Positions 1 through 8,587 of a DNA stretch of 64,000 nt are shown one piece after another. A program made the position numbers and the translations under genes. The notes under the pieces were generated by a model that saw only the letters and a program-made list of their open reading frames with translations, searched no databases and was not told the origin of the DNA. The first letter of the stretch is position 1; each line of letters begins with the position of its first letter. The DNA comes from Chryseobacterium indologenes. GTDB taxonomy: Bacteria; Bacteroidota; Bacteroidia; Flavobacteriales; Weeksellaceae. The stretch covers positions 124,001 through 188,000 of the forward strand of contig NZ_LJOD01000009.1 in assembly GCF_001295265.1 (NCBI RefSeq). The letters run 5' to 3'.

Positions 1-332
1 TTTACGTTTCCATCGATCATAGAATCCCAATCCTCTGTATTTCCGGCAGAAAGGGGATCAAGACCATGGGCATTTCCTGCATTATTAATGAGTACATCAA
101 TGTTTTTCCATTCTTCAGGAAGGGAACTTATAGCAGCTTCAACTTCTTCAAGACTCCTTACATCAAACCTTAAACTAAATATTTCGGTAAATACAGATAA
201 TTCTGTTTTCAATTCTTCCAGAACTTCTGTCCTTCTTCCGCAGATAATAATTCTGTTTCCCTGTTTTGCAAAAAGCTCTGCTGTTGATCTTCCTATTCCG
301 GATGTAGCTCCGGTGATGAATATTGTTTTCAT
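1..332 (-). CDS. SDR family NAD(P)-dependent oxidoreductase (3' end beyond window)
   Basis: Reading leftward from the ATG at 332, 110 codons are open to the window edge, so the C-terminal half, including the YxxxK catalytic motif, is not visible. The N-terminus shows a Rossmann fold with the cofactor motif TGATSGIG at residues 7-14, an arginine pair after strand 2 (CGRR) suggesting NADP(H) preference, and NNAG at about 83-86, which is classical short-chain dehydrogenase signature. The overall look is of the YdfG-like group, which reduces 3-hydroxy acids such as L-allo-threonine. The substrate cannot be read from this fragment. It is the first gene of a leftward series. Confidence 0.9.
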   Translation of the reverse strand, partial: MKTIFITGATSGIGRSTAELFAKQGNRIIICGRRTEVLEELKTELSVFTEIFSLRFDVRSLEEVEAAISSLPEEWKNIDVLINNAGNAHGLDPLSAGNTEDWDSMIDGNV

Positions 333-420
333 ATTTTTTACTAAAGCAATGAAACAGAGGTATCAGTAATTGCATTTACCCCTTCGTACATTGCCATATT
401 TTAGATTGTTACTTTTTCAA

Positions 421-792
421 TTAATTTGCATCCAATGCCTGAAAAGCATCGGCTATATGTTCAACCATTAAGTTTTTATTTTCATCGGGAAGTACCGAAA
501 TGATGTCAAATCTTACTTCATTATACCTATTGAATTCTTCCAGATAATGATTGGCCGCGGACACGACAGATTTAATTTTTGCTTTGGTAACCGCTTCCTG
601 GGGCAGCATAAAAGCATCGGTGGATCGTGCTTTTACTTCAACAATGACGATAAGATTCTCTTTTTCTGCAATAATGTCAATTTCAGCTTTCTGAAAACGG
701 AAATTCCGGACAAGAATTTTATACCCGTTTTTTAAAAGATATTCCGCAGCTAAATCTTCCGCCTTTTTCCCAAAATCATTGTGATCTGCCAT
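421..792 (-). CDS. yraN: YraN family protein (UPF0102), endonuclease-like fold
   Basis: 123 residues, the usual length for UPF0102. The fold is that of restriction-endonuclease/Holliday-junction-resolvase-like proteins. The sequence shows GKKAEDLAAEYL near the N-terminus, then the acidic core E-I-D-I-I followed by V-I-V-E-V-K-A-R-S, which matches the E/D...EVK metal-binding pattern of the family. The biological role of YraN proteins is not settled; a DNA-processing role is inferred from the fold only. The gene abuts the unknown gene on its right (stop and start share position 792), so the two are probably co-transcribed. Confidence 0.9.
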   Translation of the reverse strand: MADHNDFGKKAEDLAAEYLLKNGYKILVRNFRFQKAEIDIIAEKENLIVIVEVKARSTDAFMLPQEAVTKAKIKSVVSAANHYLEEFNRYNEVRFDIISVLPDENKNLMVEHIADAFQALDAN

Positions 793-1202
793 TATTCAAA
801 AGATAGTTTATGATTCTTTGATAGTCTTACTTCTCTTTTCTGACAATCCCATGAAAATTGCTGGGTAAAGATTTGGAATTCGGATTTGTTCTGGGCAGAA
901 TAAACAGAATCATTCCAATTACCCGGGTTGATATGAACCAGTTTATGTACCGTGAAGCCCAATTTATTTTCAAGCTTATAGGTTTTATAATCCGTATGAT
1001 CAAATTTATCCCTGTTCCAAACTGTTCCTCTGTCGCGGTATTGGTATAAAGTATAGCTGTCATCACAGGGACATTTCTCTTTCCGTTCAAGTTTGAGGCT
1101 CCTGTGGAAAAAGATGAAATAGGTTCCTATGCTCATCAAAAAAATGATATACAGAAAGCCTTTTATTCTATTTGGGGTAATTCTATTTTCTTCAGATTTC
1201 AT
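792..1202 (-). CDS. hypothetical single-pass membrane protein
   Basis: 136 residues, not recognised. One hydrophobic segment near the N-terminus (about residues 14-31, FLYIIFLMSIGTYFIFFH) follows a short charged stretch, so it is probably anchored in the inner membrane with the rest outside. The soluble part is rich in aromatic residues, has a Cys pair (CPCDD) just after the anchor and a third Cys near the end. It overlaps the next gene upstream by 11 bases, suggesting translational coupling in the leftward operon. Confidence 0.6.
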   Translation of the reverse strand: MKSEENRITPNRIKGFLYIIFLMSIGTYFIFFHRSLKLERKEKCPCDDSYTLYQYRDRGTVWNRDKFDHTDYKTYKLENKLGFTVHKLVHINPGNWNDSVYSAQNKSEFQIFTQQFSWDCQKREVRLSKNHKLSFE

Positions 1203-1464
1203 GGCGAAAGTAAATCATTTTTTTATTGAATCTTAGCCACATCATTATTGTTTCCAACTGCTCCTGTAATTGACGGGATAATTTGTCTTTTACCCTCGTA
1301 AACCTTCTCTGCTGAATTCTTTCTTCATCATTATCCGGAAAATAACCGGGATCAAAGTACCAGAAAAACTCAAGTTTTGTCTTTTCGGAAACAGACAGAT
1401 TCTTAGATATAAATTCTCCCATAAAGCCTGGTGAATAACTATATTTAAGAATGAAATTATCCAT
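1192..1464 (-). CDS. hypothetical small protein
   Basis: 90 residues, not recognised. No signal peptide or membrane segment. The C-terminal half is basic and predicted helical (RVKDKLSRQLQEQLETIMMWLRFNKK is largely amphipathic). It lies 2 bases downstream of the LD-carboxypeptidase stop and overlaps the following gene by 11 bases, so it fits the same leftward operon. That tight packing is the main reason for accepting it as a gene. Confidence 0.55.
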   Translation of the reverse strand: MDNFILKYSYSPGFMGEFISKNLSVSEKTKLEFFWYFDPGYFPDNDEERIQQRRFTRVKDKLSRQLQEQLETIMMWLRFNKKMIYFRHEI

Positions 1465-1466
1465 TT

Positions 1467-2396
1467 TTAAAACTCAATCTTTACTTTGTCAGCCACTTTT
1501 ACTTTAGCATTTCCGCCTATTAAAAGAGGTCTGTTATCCTTTATGTGTCCGTTTGGAAAGCCGAAAACTACAGGAAATTTATATTTTGAAATTCTTTCCC
1601 AGATCAGGTTATAGGCAAAACGGTCAAAGCTTTCCTCATAATCTTTATTATCTTTTTCATCTCCCATATTGGTCATTCCGCCTATGATCAAACCTTTTAT
1701 TTTTTTGAAAACTCCGGCGAGCTCCAGGCTCATGATCATCCTGTCGAGTGCATAAAAATTTTCTCCAATGTCTTCAATAAACAGGATCTTATCTTTAAAA
1801 TCGAAAGAATAAGGAGTTCCCAGAAGGGCATAAATAAGGGCTAAATTACCTCCTGTCAATTCTCCTTCCATATTCCCCGGCTTATTCAATTGATGAGATT
1901 TTAAGGCGTATTTAAGCTTTTTCCCTCTTAATACATCAAATATGAGATTATAGCTTTCATCTGTTACTCCGAAACTTGATGTTTTAATGGTCTGGCCGTG
2001 AATGGAAGCAAAGCCTTTTTTCAACAGAAAACTCTGAATAACGGTATTATCTGAATAACCGATATACCATTTCGGATTTTTCCTGAAGTTTTTCAGATTA
2101 AGGTGCTGTACAAGATGCTGGCATCCGTATCCTCCTCTTGAAGCCCACACGGCACTTATTTCTTTATCATTTAAAGCCCAGTTGATATCTTTTATTCTTT
2201 CTTTTTCTGTTCCGGCGTAGTTGTATCCGTTTGAAAATTTGGTATACAAATGCTCACCTAATACAGGTTCAAAGCCTTTTTTTCTGATCATTTCTATTCC
2301 CTTTTCCAGTTGTGAAGCCTCTACGGCTCCGGCAGGGGAAATAACAGCAATTTTAGCCCCTTTTTTAAGGGGTTCCGGAAAGATAATTTTTTTCAT
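1467..2396 (-). CDS. LD-carboxypeptidase, peptidase family S66 (LdcA/MccF-like)
   Basis: 309 residues, normal for S66. These serine peptidases remove the terminal D-Ala from cytoplasmic murein tetrapeptides during peptidoglycan recycling. The MccF branch cleaves microcin C-type toxins. Family landmarks visible are AVISPAG at the start of the N-terminal domain, the nucleophile region GYSDNT (Ser about 115), IEDIGE with the catalytic Glu, and GFPNGH near the end with the catalytic His. No export signal is seen, which agrees with a cytoplasmic enzyme. The start codon overlaps the end of the upstream LysE-type gene by 4 bases (ATGA), so they are coupled. Confidence 0.9.
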   Translation of the reverse strand: MKKIIFPEPLKKGAKIAVISPAGAVEASQLEKGIEMIRKKGFEPVLGEHLYTKFSNGYNYAGTEKERIKDINWALNDKEISAVWASRGGYGCQHLVQHLNLKNFRKNPKWYIGYSDNTVIQSFLLKKGFASIHGQTIKTSSFGVTDESYNLIFDVLRGKKLKYALKSHQLNKPGNMEGELTGGNLALIYALLGTPYSFDFKDKILFIEDIGENFYALDRMIMSLELAGVFKKIKGLIIGGMTNMGDEKDNKDYEESFDRFAYNLIWERISKYKFPVVFGFPNGHIKDNRPLLIGGNAKVKVADKVKIEF

Positions 2397-3079
2397 TTGG
2401 TCTTTTGGTATTTAACTTCTTTTTTCTCTGCTTCTTCCAGCTGCCTGTCAAACTGATTGAATTTTTTAAAGCTCTGCAGGAAGATAAAAAAACTGAAAAC
2501 GATCAGAATTACTCCAACAATTCTTCTGATCTGGTTGGCCAGCTTCTGGGTTAATTTATCGTGAAATTGTTTTGCAAGGAATATTTTAGCCAGATCAATG
2601 CACAGATACGTGCCGATCACGATGCTTATATACAGAATGAAGCTGCTGGTATCAGGATACTGGTTTCTTACGGAAATTACCGTTACCAGCCAGAAAAGAA
2701 TGACCCCGACGTTCAATAGATTAAAGAAAAAACCATTAAAAAAAGTCTTAAAATAATTCTGACTGATGATCTTTTCTTCCCCAGGCATATGCATTTTGGT
2801 TTTGGTGACCATCATGACGATTCCGTACACAAAGATCAGAATAGAGGTAATTCTGTAAAAACCAGGATGTTTATCTATCAGTGTTACAATATCTGCACTG
2901 GCATAATAAGCAGCTACGATGCATAACAGATCAGCTGTAATCACACCCAGATCTAAGGACAAGGCGTGCTTTGGCCCGCGGGAAAAACTGGTTTCAATTA
3001 AAAGGAAAAAAATGGGTCCTATAAAAACCAGACTCAGCATGAATCCTAATACAATAGCAGAAAGTACGAGTTCAAACAT
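2393..3079 (-). CDS. LysE family translocator
   Basis: 228 residues with about six hydrophobic segments, the architecture of LysE/RhtB amino-acid exporters. The N-terminal segment (LGFMLSLVFIGPIFFLLIE) has the conserved glycine/proline pattern before a polar loop. The second half has GYxxD-like membrane segments, and the protein ends in a charged cytoplasmic tail. Substrate is unknown: family members export Lys, Arg, Thr, homoserine lactones and others. It is the first gene of a leftward unit reaching at least to the two small unknown genes and probably to yraN. Confidence 0.85.
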   Translation of the reverse strand: MFELVLSAIVLGFMLSLVFIGPIFFLLIETSFSRGPKHALSLDLGVITADLLCIVAAYYASADIVTLIDKHPGFYRITSILIFVYGIVMMVTKTKMHMPGEEKIISQNYFKTFFNGFFFNLLNVGVILFWLVTVISVRNQYPDTSSFILYISIVIGTYLCIDLAKIFLAKQFHDKLTQKLANQIRRIVGVILIVFSFFIFLQSFKKFNQFDRQLEEAEKKEVKYQKTK

Positions 3080-3267
3080 TCAATAATATTTAAATGAAAA
3101 ATAATTTTCATTCCGTTTTATACAAAGTTAGACTTTATGATTTAATTATTCAATAAAGTTGTGATATATCAACTAAGTTTTAGAGCGCGCTGTGTTTTTA
3201 AGATGGAATGGAATCAGGATGATGGAAGAAGAAAAAAGATTGATAAAGGATAGTTTTTTTGATATAA

Positions 3268-3296
3268 AAAAGGTTGTTCCTATCCGAAACAACCTC
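3268..3296 (-). terminator. intrinsic terminator after rnr
   Basis: Reading leftward, the 8-bp stem AGGTTGTT/AACAACCT (3288-3295 with 3271-3278) is followed by a T-rich run. It sits 27 bases past the rnr stop codon. Confidence 0.8.
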
Positions 3297-3322
3297 ATTT
3301 TATTTTTTTATTTAAAATTTCA

Positions 3323-5476
3323 TTAATCAACAATCTTAAAGTCCAGCTGCTTCTGGATCAGATTGGCTTTCACTACTTTAATATGAACTTCATCACCCAG
3401 CTGGTATCTTTTACCGGTTCTGATGCCATATACAGCGTGGGTTTTTGCTTCATATGAATAAGAATCATCTACCAGATCTCTTAATTTGATTAATCCTTCA
3501 GCTCCGTTTTCAGGGATTTCGACCCAGAAGCCAAATTCTGCAACTCCTGAGATCACTCCTTTGAAGGTTTCACCAAGATGTTTTTCCATGAATTTCACCT
3601 GCATGAATTTAATAGAATCTCTTTCTGCGTCTGCGGCAAGTCTTTCCATAGCACTGCAATGTTTTGCTTTTTCTTCCAGCTCTGCCTTACCCGGAGATTT
3701 TCCTCCGTCAAGATAATGCTGTAAAAGACGGTGAGCGAGAAGATCAGGATAACGTCGGATAGGAGAGGTGAAGTGGCTGTAATACTCAAAACCGAGACCA
3801 TAGTGGCCAATAGGTTCTGTAGAATATACCGCTTTACTCATACTTCTCATGGCGAGTGTTTCAATCATATTTTCTTCTCCTTTGCCTTTCACATCATGTA
3901 AAAGCCTGTTCAGGGATTCTGCTACTTTTTTGGTATTATCCAGATTCATTTTATATCCGAAAGTAGATACAAAGTCTCTTAATGCTTCCAGTTTGGCAGG
4001 ATCCGGATCATCGTGAACCCTGTAGATAAAAGTATTGTTCGTTAATCCTCCCTTATTGGTCAGTGAAACAAATTCAGAGACTTTTTTATTGGCCAGAAGC
4101 ATGAATTCTTCAATCAGGTGATTAGAATCTTTACTGATTTTAAAGTAAACCCCAACCGGTTCATTATTTTCGTCCAGGTTGAAACGTACTTCGCTTCTGT
4201 CAAAAGTAATGGCTCCTTTTCTGATTCTTTCATCGCGCATAATCTTCGCAAGTCTGTCCAATGTATTAATTTCTTCGGCCAGGTCACCTTTACCAGTTTC
4301 TATGCGCTCCTGGGCTTCTTCATAGGTAAACCTCCTGTCTGAATGGATCACTGTTCTTCCGAACCACTGTTTCTGGATCTCAGCTCTATCATTCAGCTGG
4401 AATACAGCAGAAAAGGTATATTTATCTTCATTCGGGCGGAGTGAGCATACATCATTACTCAAAACTTCCGGAAGCATAGGAACCACACGGTCTACCAGAT
4501 ACACAGAAGTTGCTCTTTTATAAGCTTCATCATCCAGAATCGTTCCGGGCACTACGTAATGGGAAACGTCTGCAATATGCACCCCGATCTCCCAGTTGCC
4601 GTTTTCCAGTTTCCTGATGGATAAGGCATCATCAAAATCTTTCGCATCTTTAGGGTCAATGGTGAAAGTACAAATATCCCTCATATCCCAGCGTTTTGCA
4701 ACTTCTTCATTGGTAATCGTTCTGTTGATCTTATCTGCATCCAGCTCCACTTCTTCAGGGAAATCATAAGGCAGTCCGTATTCCGCAAGGATAGAGTGAA
4801 TTTCTGTTTCATGCTCACCTGGAGCACCCAGTACCTGGATAATTTCACCTTCAGGGTTTTTATCTCCGGGTTTCCATTCCGTCATTTTTACGATGACCTT
4901 ATCACCATTTTCCGCACCTCCGAATTTCGTTTTTGGAATAAAAATATCGGTATTGATTGTTTTTTTATCACATACAACAAATCCAAAATCTTTATGGGCA
5001 ACTACCTGAAAAGTTCCTACAAACTCGGTTCTTGTTCTCTCCAGGACTTCCAGTACCGAACCTTCCAGTTTTTTTCCTTTGAAATGATAGGTTATGATTA
5101 AAACCTTATCACCCTGTAATGCATCTTTTACGTTTTTGGAATGGATAAAGATGTCATCTTCCAGACCTTCAACGCTTACATAGGCATTCCCGGACTGGTT
5201 AAAATCAATAGTTCCCGTAAGTGTCCCTGCAATTTTAAGGTTCACAATATATTTTCCTTTGTCTACTTCTTTGATCTTTTCAGAGGCCTGAAGTTTGTGC
5301 AGAGCCTGAATTACCTGTTCTCTCTGTCTTGGATTCTTATAATCTATTCCGTCTGCGATCTGTTTATAATTGTAGATTTTAGACGAATTAGCATTCATAA
5401 AACGGAGAATCTGTCTTCCGATCTCCATTAATTTATGGTCATTTTTCTGACTTATATATTTTCTTTTTTTTGACAT
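3323..5476 (-). CDS. rnr: ribonuclease R (3'-5' exoribonuclease)
   Basis: 717 residues, full length for RNase R, which degrades structured RNA processively from the 3' end and acts in mRNA and rRNA quality control. Domains in order: an N-terminal winged-helix region (about 15-75), two cold-shock OB folds (about 80-220), the RNB catalytic domain (about 255-585) with the metal-binding Asp cluster DPKDAKDFDDA at 274-284, and a C-terminal S1 domain (about 630-715). The basic Lys-rich tail of the E. coli enzyme is absent, as is common in Bacteroidota. It starts 19 bases after the stop of the upstream exported protein, so it may be read through from that gene as well as from its own promoter. Confidence 0.97.
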   Translation of the reverse strand: MSKKRKYISQKNDHKLMEIGRQILRFMNANSSKIYNYKQIADGIDYKNPRQREQVIQALHKLQASEKIKEVDKGKYIVNLKIAGTLTGTIDFNQSGNAYVSVEGLEDDIFIHSKNVKDALQGDKVLIITYHFKGKKLEGSVLEVLERTRTEFVGTFQVVAHKDFGFVVCDKKTINTDIFIPKTKFGGAENGDKVIVKMTEWKPGDKNPEGEIIQVLGAPGEHETEIHSILAEYGLPYDFPEEVELDADKINRTITNEEVAKRWDMRDICTFTIDPKDAKDFDDALSIRKLENGNWEIGVHIADVSHYVVPGTILDDEAYKRATSVYLVDRVVPMLPEVLSNDVCSLRPNEDKYTFSAVFQLNDRAEIQKQWFGRTVIHSDRRFTYEEAQERIETGKGDLAEEINTLDRLAKIMRDERIRKGAITFDRSEVRFNLDENNEPVGVYFKISKDSNHLIEEFMLLANKKVSEFVSLTNKGGLTNNTFIYRVHDDPDPAKLEALRDFVSTFGYKMNLDNTKKVAESLNRLLHDVKGKGEENMIETLAMRSMSKAVYSTEPIGHYGLGFEYYSHFTSPIRRYPDLLAHRLLQHYLDGGKSPGKAELEEKAKHCSAMERLAADAERDSIKFMQVKFMEKHLGETFKGVISGVAEFGFWVEIPENGAEGLIKLRDLVDDSYSYEAKTHAVYGIRTGKRYQLGDEVHIKVVKANLIQKQLDFKIVD

Positions 5477-5495
5477 TTTAATGTTAATTTAATTG

Positions 5496-6476
5496 TTATG
5501 AGTTCTCATAATTCTCTTTTGAAATTTCAATAACCGAGCCGTTTTTGAATTCAAAATAACAGATGAGATCCCCCAGCCGTACTTCAGCTTTGTTTTTCTT
5601 TTCTTCCGTATTGATATTCAAAGTAATGAAATCACTGTCCGGAATTATTAATTCTTTGGTGTTTGTTTCTTTTACAAAATTACCTTTAATATTATAAACA
5701 ATCCTGTAATCCAGTTTAGATTGAGGAACTCCTTTAAAGTTCAATTGTTCTAAATATTCTCCATAGTAACCAGCCATTGCAGATCTTGGAACCGGGATGA
5801 TGGTTTTTTCCGGAAAAAGACCAACAAATTTCTTAAAGTTTCTTTCATCCCAAAAAGACCTGAATTTCAAGCTATTTAACAGATTAACTGCAGAATAGTC
5901 TGTTCTGTCCATTCCACACCCAGCTGTAGAAACATTAAGAACACCCACATACACTATTTTATGTTTAACCGATTTTTTATCAATCTTTTTAAAAAGCAGA
6001 TCTGCAAGAGCATGAAAATTATAACCTTTTGTCCTGATCGTAAAATCATCTTCAACTTTTTTAAGTTCCTCCTGTGTGTAATAGTGAGTAACATGAGGAG
6101 GGCAGCCTTGGAGCTCAGCAGTTCCCTGTACAGTTGGGCATGCATCATCCTTATCCAGAATACCATCACCATCTGTATCCTGCCACAGACAGCCATTGTT
6201 TTCAGCAGGGCCTGCTACTGTAGGGCATACATCATCTTTATCCGGTGTACCGTCACCATCCTCATCCGGCCAAAGACAGCCATCATTTTCTGCCGGACCG
6301 GCTTCTTCGGGACACTTGTCCAGGTAAAATAGTGTTCCGTCTCCATCCGTATCAGAAAGACATTTTTTTTTGTTGAATTCTTTTCTGCATTTTTTAAAAG
6401 CTTCCTGATTTTCTACTTCCTGAGCATGGAGAACACTTATAACTAAAAGTAATAGTAAAGATGCTTTTATTTTCAT
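5496..6476 (-). CDS. exported protein with thrombospondin type 3 repeats
   Basis: 326 residues. A Sec signal peptide is clear at the N-terminus ([16 protein letters not shown]). Residues about 41-127 hold three calcium-binding thrombospondin type 3-like repeats ([30 protein letters not shown]), each followed by CP and a [11 protein letters not shown] unit, the linker usually seen before an OmpA domain in Bacteroidota. Here the OmpA-like peptidoglycan-binding domain is missing. The remaining 200 residues form an unrecognised domain with a CGMDRTDYS motif. Periplasmic or outer-membrane location is inferred. It lies in a leftward series with rnr and the next exported unknown. Confidence 0.75.
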   Translation of the reverse strand: MKIKASLLLLLVISVLHAQEVENQEAFKKCRKEFNKKKCLSDTDGDGTLFYLDKCPEEAGPAENDGCLWPDEDGDGTPDKDDVCPTVAGPAENNGCLWQDTDGDGILDKDDACPTVQGTAELQGCPPHVTHYYTQEELKKVEDDFTIRTKGYNFHALADLLFKKIDKKSVKHKIVYVGVLNVSTAGCGMDRTDYSAVNLLNSLKFRSFWDERNFKKFVGLFPEKTIIPVPRSAMAGYYGEYLEQLNFKGVPQSKLDYRIVYNIKGNFVKETNTKELIIPDSDFITLNINTEEKKNKAEVRLGDLICYFEFKNGSVIEISKENYENS

Positions 6477-6513
6477 TAGGTATTAGTTTTTAATAATTTT
6501 ATCTTATCAATTT

Positions 6514-7353
6514 TCAGTCCAGAATAATTCCATTGTCACAGGCTTCTTCAGGCTTGTATCTTATTTTTGTAATATATCCTTTACTACAGTTACAGTCTGT
6601 TTTTCCTTCAGCAAATTTTGACTGCACCAAAACCGGAATTCCTTTTTCATTCATTATATAAGATTTTGTCAGATTATACTGCTTAATATCTTTTTTGAAT
6701 CCAGTTTCATAATGCCTGGCAATACGGAGCTCTGAAAAGAGTTTACCATTTTTATACACGCTCTTTTTATAAAACGGACCATCTTCAGCTTCATGAAATG
6801 TATATTCATCAAACTCGTTTTCCCGCTGGTGAAAAGTATAAATTAATTGATCACTATCGTTAAATACATTAAAAAATACTTCATAACTTTTATTATTCTC
6901 CTGCTCTTTGCTGTAGAAAATAAGATAATTCTTTTGGGAAGCAGGATTATATTGGTAATAATCCGGAAATTTTATATTCTCAACAGTTCCTTTATATGAA
7001 AACTTCCTGGAGTATGAATAATAAAACGGCCATCCGTCTTTTTCATTATATGACCATACTTTATTCTGCCCGTATTCATCATATCTTATACTGTCTTTTG
7101 TACTGGGAAAACAGGTTATATCTTTCTTCTTCGTGGAGATCAGATATTCTGAAAATTCATCTTTGAAATCCTCATATCTTCCAAAGAATTTCAACCCCTT
7201 TGAAAATGATATCTCAGAAATATTTTTCCCGGGATTTTCCATACAATAGGTTCTGAATTTTTTTATACTGCATTCCAATTTATCTCTTCTACCCAGCTGT
7301 CCAGATATCCCAATAAATAAAAACAGAAAAAGAAAGGTTAGATAAATTCTCAT
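6514..7353 (-). CDS. hypothetical exported protein
   Basis: 279 residues, not recognised. The N-terminus is a signal peptide (RIYLTFLFLFLFIGISGQ). The mature part is rich in Tyr, Phe, Lys and Glu and resembles MORN/antitoxin-like toxT repeats only loosely (KNGKLFSELRIARHYETG). Four Cys lie near the C-terminus (TDCNCSKGY and EEACDNG), suggesting disulfides. It starts the leftward group that includes the thrombospondin-repeat protein 37 bases downstream; the two may act together at the cell envelope. Confidence 0.6.
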   Translation of the reverse strand: MRIYLTFLFLFLFIGISGQLGRRDKLECSIKKFRTYCMENPGKNISEISFSKGLKFFGRYEDFKDEFSEYLISTKKKDITCFPSTKDSIRYDEYGQNKVWSYNEKDGWPFYYSYSRKFSYKGTVENIKFPDYYQYNPASQKNYLIFYSKEQENNKSYEVFFNVFNDSDQLIYTFHQRENEFDEYTFHEAEDGPFYKKSVYKNGKLFSELRIARHYETGFKKDIKQYNLTKSYIMNEKGIPVLVQSKFAEGKTDCNCSKGYITKIRYKPEEACDNGIILD

Positions 7354-7561
7354 AAAAATAGTCTCTGCAAGATAGTTTTTGATTCAACTTCAAGTTTTAG
7401 TTTTTTAATCTAATTTAAAACTATAAATTTCGTTTATAAATTCAATACAAATGTGAGGAAAGTGTGGGGAAACGTATGATTAAATTCTCTTTAATTCTGT
7501 AGGAGATACAGGGGTAGTAAACTCTGCAAGGCAGTGCAAAGATATAAAATAAAAAATAAAT

Positions 7562-7589
7562 AAGGTCTGTAATTTGATTTACAGACCTT
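7562..7589 (-). terminator. intrinsic terminator after rpiB
   Basis: Perfect 11-bp inverted repeat AAGGTCTGTAA/TTACAGACCTT (7562-7572 with 7579-7589), followed leftward by a T-rich stretch. It lies immediately beyond the rpiB stop codon. Confidence 0.85.
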
Positions 7590-7596
7590 TATATTT

Positions 7597-8031
7597 TTAG
7601 CAAACTGCGATTTTATCAACTCTGTTCTGGTGTCTTCCTCCTTCAAAATCTGTAGCGAGAAACTTTTCAGCAATTTCAATAGCCAGTTCCTTGGAAATAA
7701 ACCTTGCCGGCATTGAAATCATGTTAGCATCGTTATGTTGCCTTGCCAGCACAGCAATCTCCGGCATCCAGCATAATGCGCATCGGATCTTCTGATGCTT
7801 GTTTGCCGTGATCTGTACTCCGTTTCCGCTTCCGCAGATTAAAATTCCGAGTTCGTTTTCCCCGTTTTCCACAGAAGCTGCAGCAGGGTGAACAAAGTCC
7901 GGATAATCCACACTCTCTGTGGAAAACGTTCCAAAATCCTGAACTTCAAATCGTTCTGAAAGATAGTTTTTAACAATCTCCTTGTATTCATAGCCTGCAT
8001 GGTCTGCAGCAATCGCTATTTTTCTTTTCAT
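7597..8031 (-). CDS. rpiB: ribose 5-phosphate isomerase B
   Basis: 144 residues, typical for RpiB, which interconverts ribose 5-phosphate and ribulose 5-phosphate in the non-oxidative pentose phosphate pathway. The N-terminus has the family motif IAADHAGYEYK. The catalytic Cys lies in GILICGSGNG, followed by ANK for phosphate/anion-hole contacts. HNDANMISMPAR and GGRHQNRV complete the active site. It is transcribed leftward, away from pgk, with the putative origin region between the two genes. Confidence 0.97.
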   Translation of the reverse strand: MKRKIAIAADHAGYEYKEIVKNYLSERFEVQDFGTFSTESVDYPDFVHPAAASVENGENELGILICGSGNGVQITANKHQKIRCALCWMPEIAVLARQHNDANMISMPARFISKELAIEIAEKFLATDFEGGRHQNRVDKIAVC

Positions 8032-8070
8032 AATACCTTTATTAAGTCTTGTATAGATTTTATTTCAGGA

Positions 8071-8078
8071 CAAAGGTA
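8071..8078 (-). promoter_or_regulatory. -7 promoter element for rpiB
   Basis: TACCTTTG on the minus strand matches the Bacteroidota -7 consensus TAnnTTTG, 39 bases upstream of the rpiB start codon. No clear -33 TTTG partner is seen at the standard distance. Confidence 0.5.
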
Positions 8079-8535
8079 AGAATAATAACAATTGATGTTA
8101 GTAAACCGGTAGTTAATTGTGAAAAGCCCTGTGAATAACTGTGGAAAACTTTTATCAAGTTTATATTTTTTAACATTAAATTATTTCGTAATGGAAAATT
8201 AATCCGAAAACTTTAACCACAATTTCCCAAATCTTTTTCACATCCAATCTTAACTTTTTCCATAAAAAAATTACTAATATTCATTTTTTATGAAAGTTAT
8301 CAACAACTGTGAATAAGTATTGAAAAATGCATGTTTACAGTCTTTTATATTGTGAATTAAATATGAGTTATATTAAAATTAAGTGTTATCAACTTTTAAT
8401 TTAAAACTTATCCCCGAAACTAACAATACTCAACAACAAGGACATTATTCTTTTTTTTAAAAGAGAAAAAATTGTTGATTATTGAATGTTGAGACTGCGG
8501 GAAAGTTTTTGAAAACTTTTATTTCAATGAATCTG

Positions 8536-8562
8536 TTGAAAAAGTTTAAAAGCTTACATTTG
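8536..8562 (+). promoter_or_regulatory. promoter for pgk
   Basis: TTG at 8536-8538 and TACATTTG at 8555-8562, 16 bases apart, match the Bacteroidota -33/-7 promoter pattern. The element is 25 bases upstream of the preferred pgk start at 8588. Confidence 0.65.
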
Positions 8563-8587
8563 TGAAACGAAAAATTCAATGTTACTT

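Larger units (their letters stand above)
8032..8578. other. candidate chromosomal replication origin (oriC), DnaA-box cluster
   Basis: A 547-base AT-rich gap between divergent rpiB and pgk. It carries several DnaA-box-like 9-mers (consensus TTATNCACA): TTATTCACA on the minus strand at 8130-8138, TTTTCCACA on the minus strand at 8140-8148, TTATCAACA at 8297-8305, TTATTCACA on the minus strand at 8308-8316, and weaker TTATCAACT (8386-8394) and TTATCCCCG (8408-8416). Pure A/T runs lie between and beside them and could serve as the unwinding element. Two perfect parS sites about 4-6 kb to the right support proximity to an origin. No dnaA gene is in the window, so the call rests on the boxes and the parS context. 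Confidence 0.55.
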
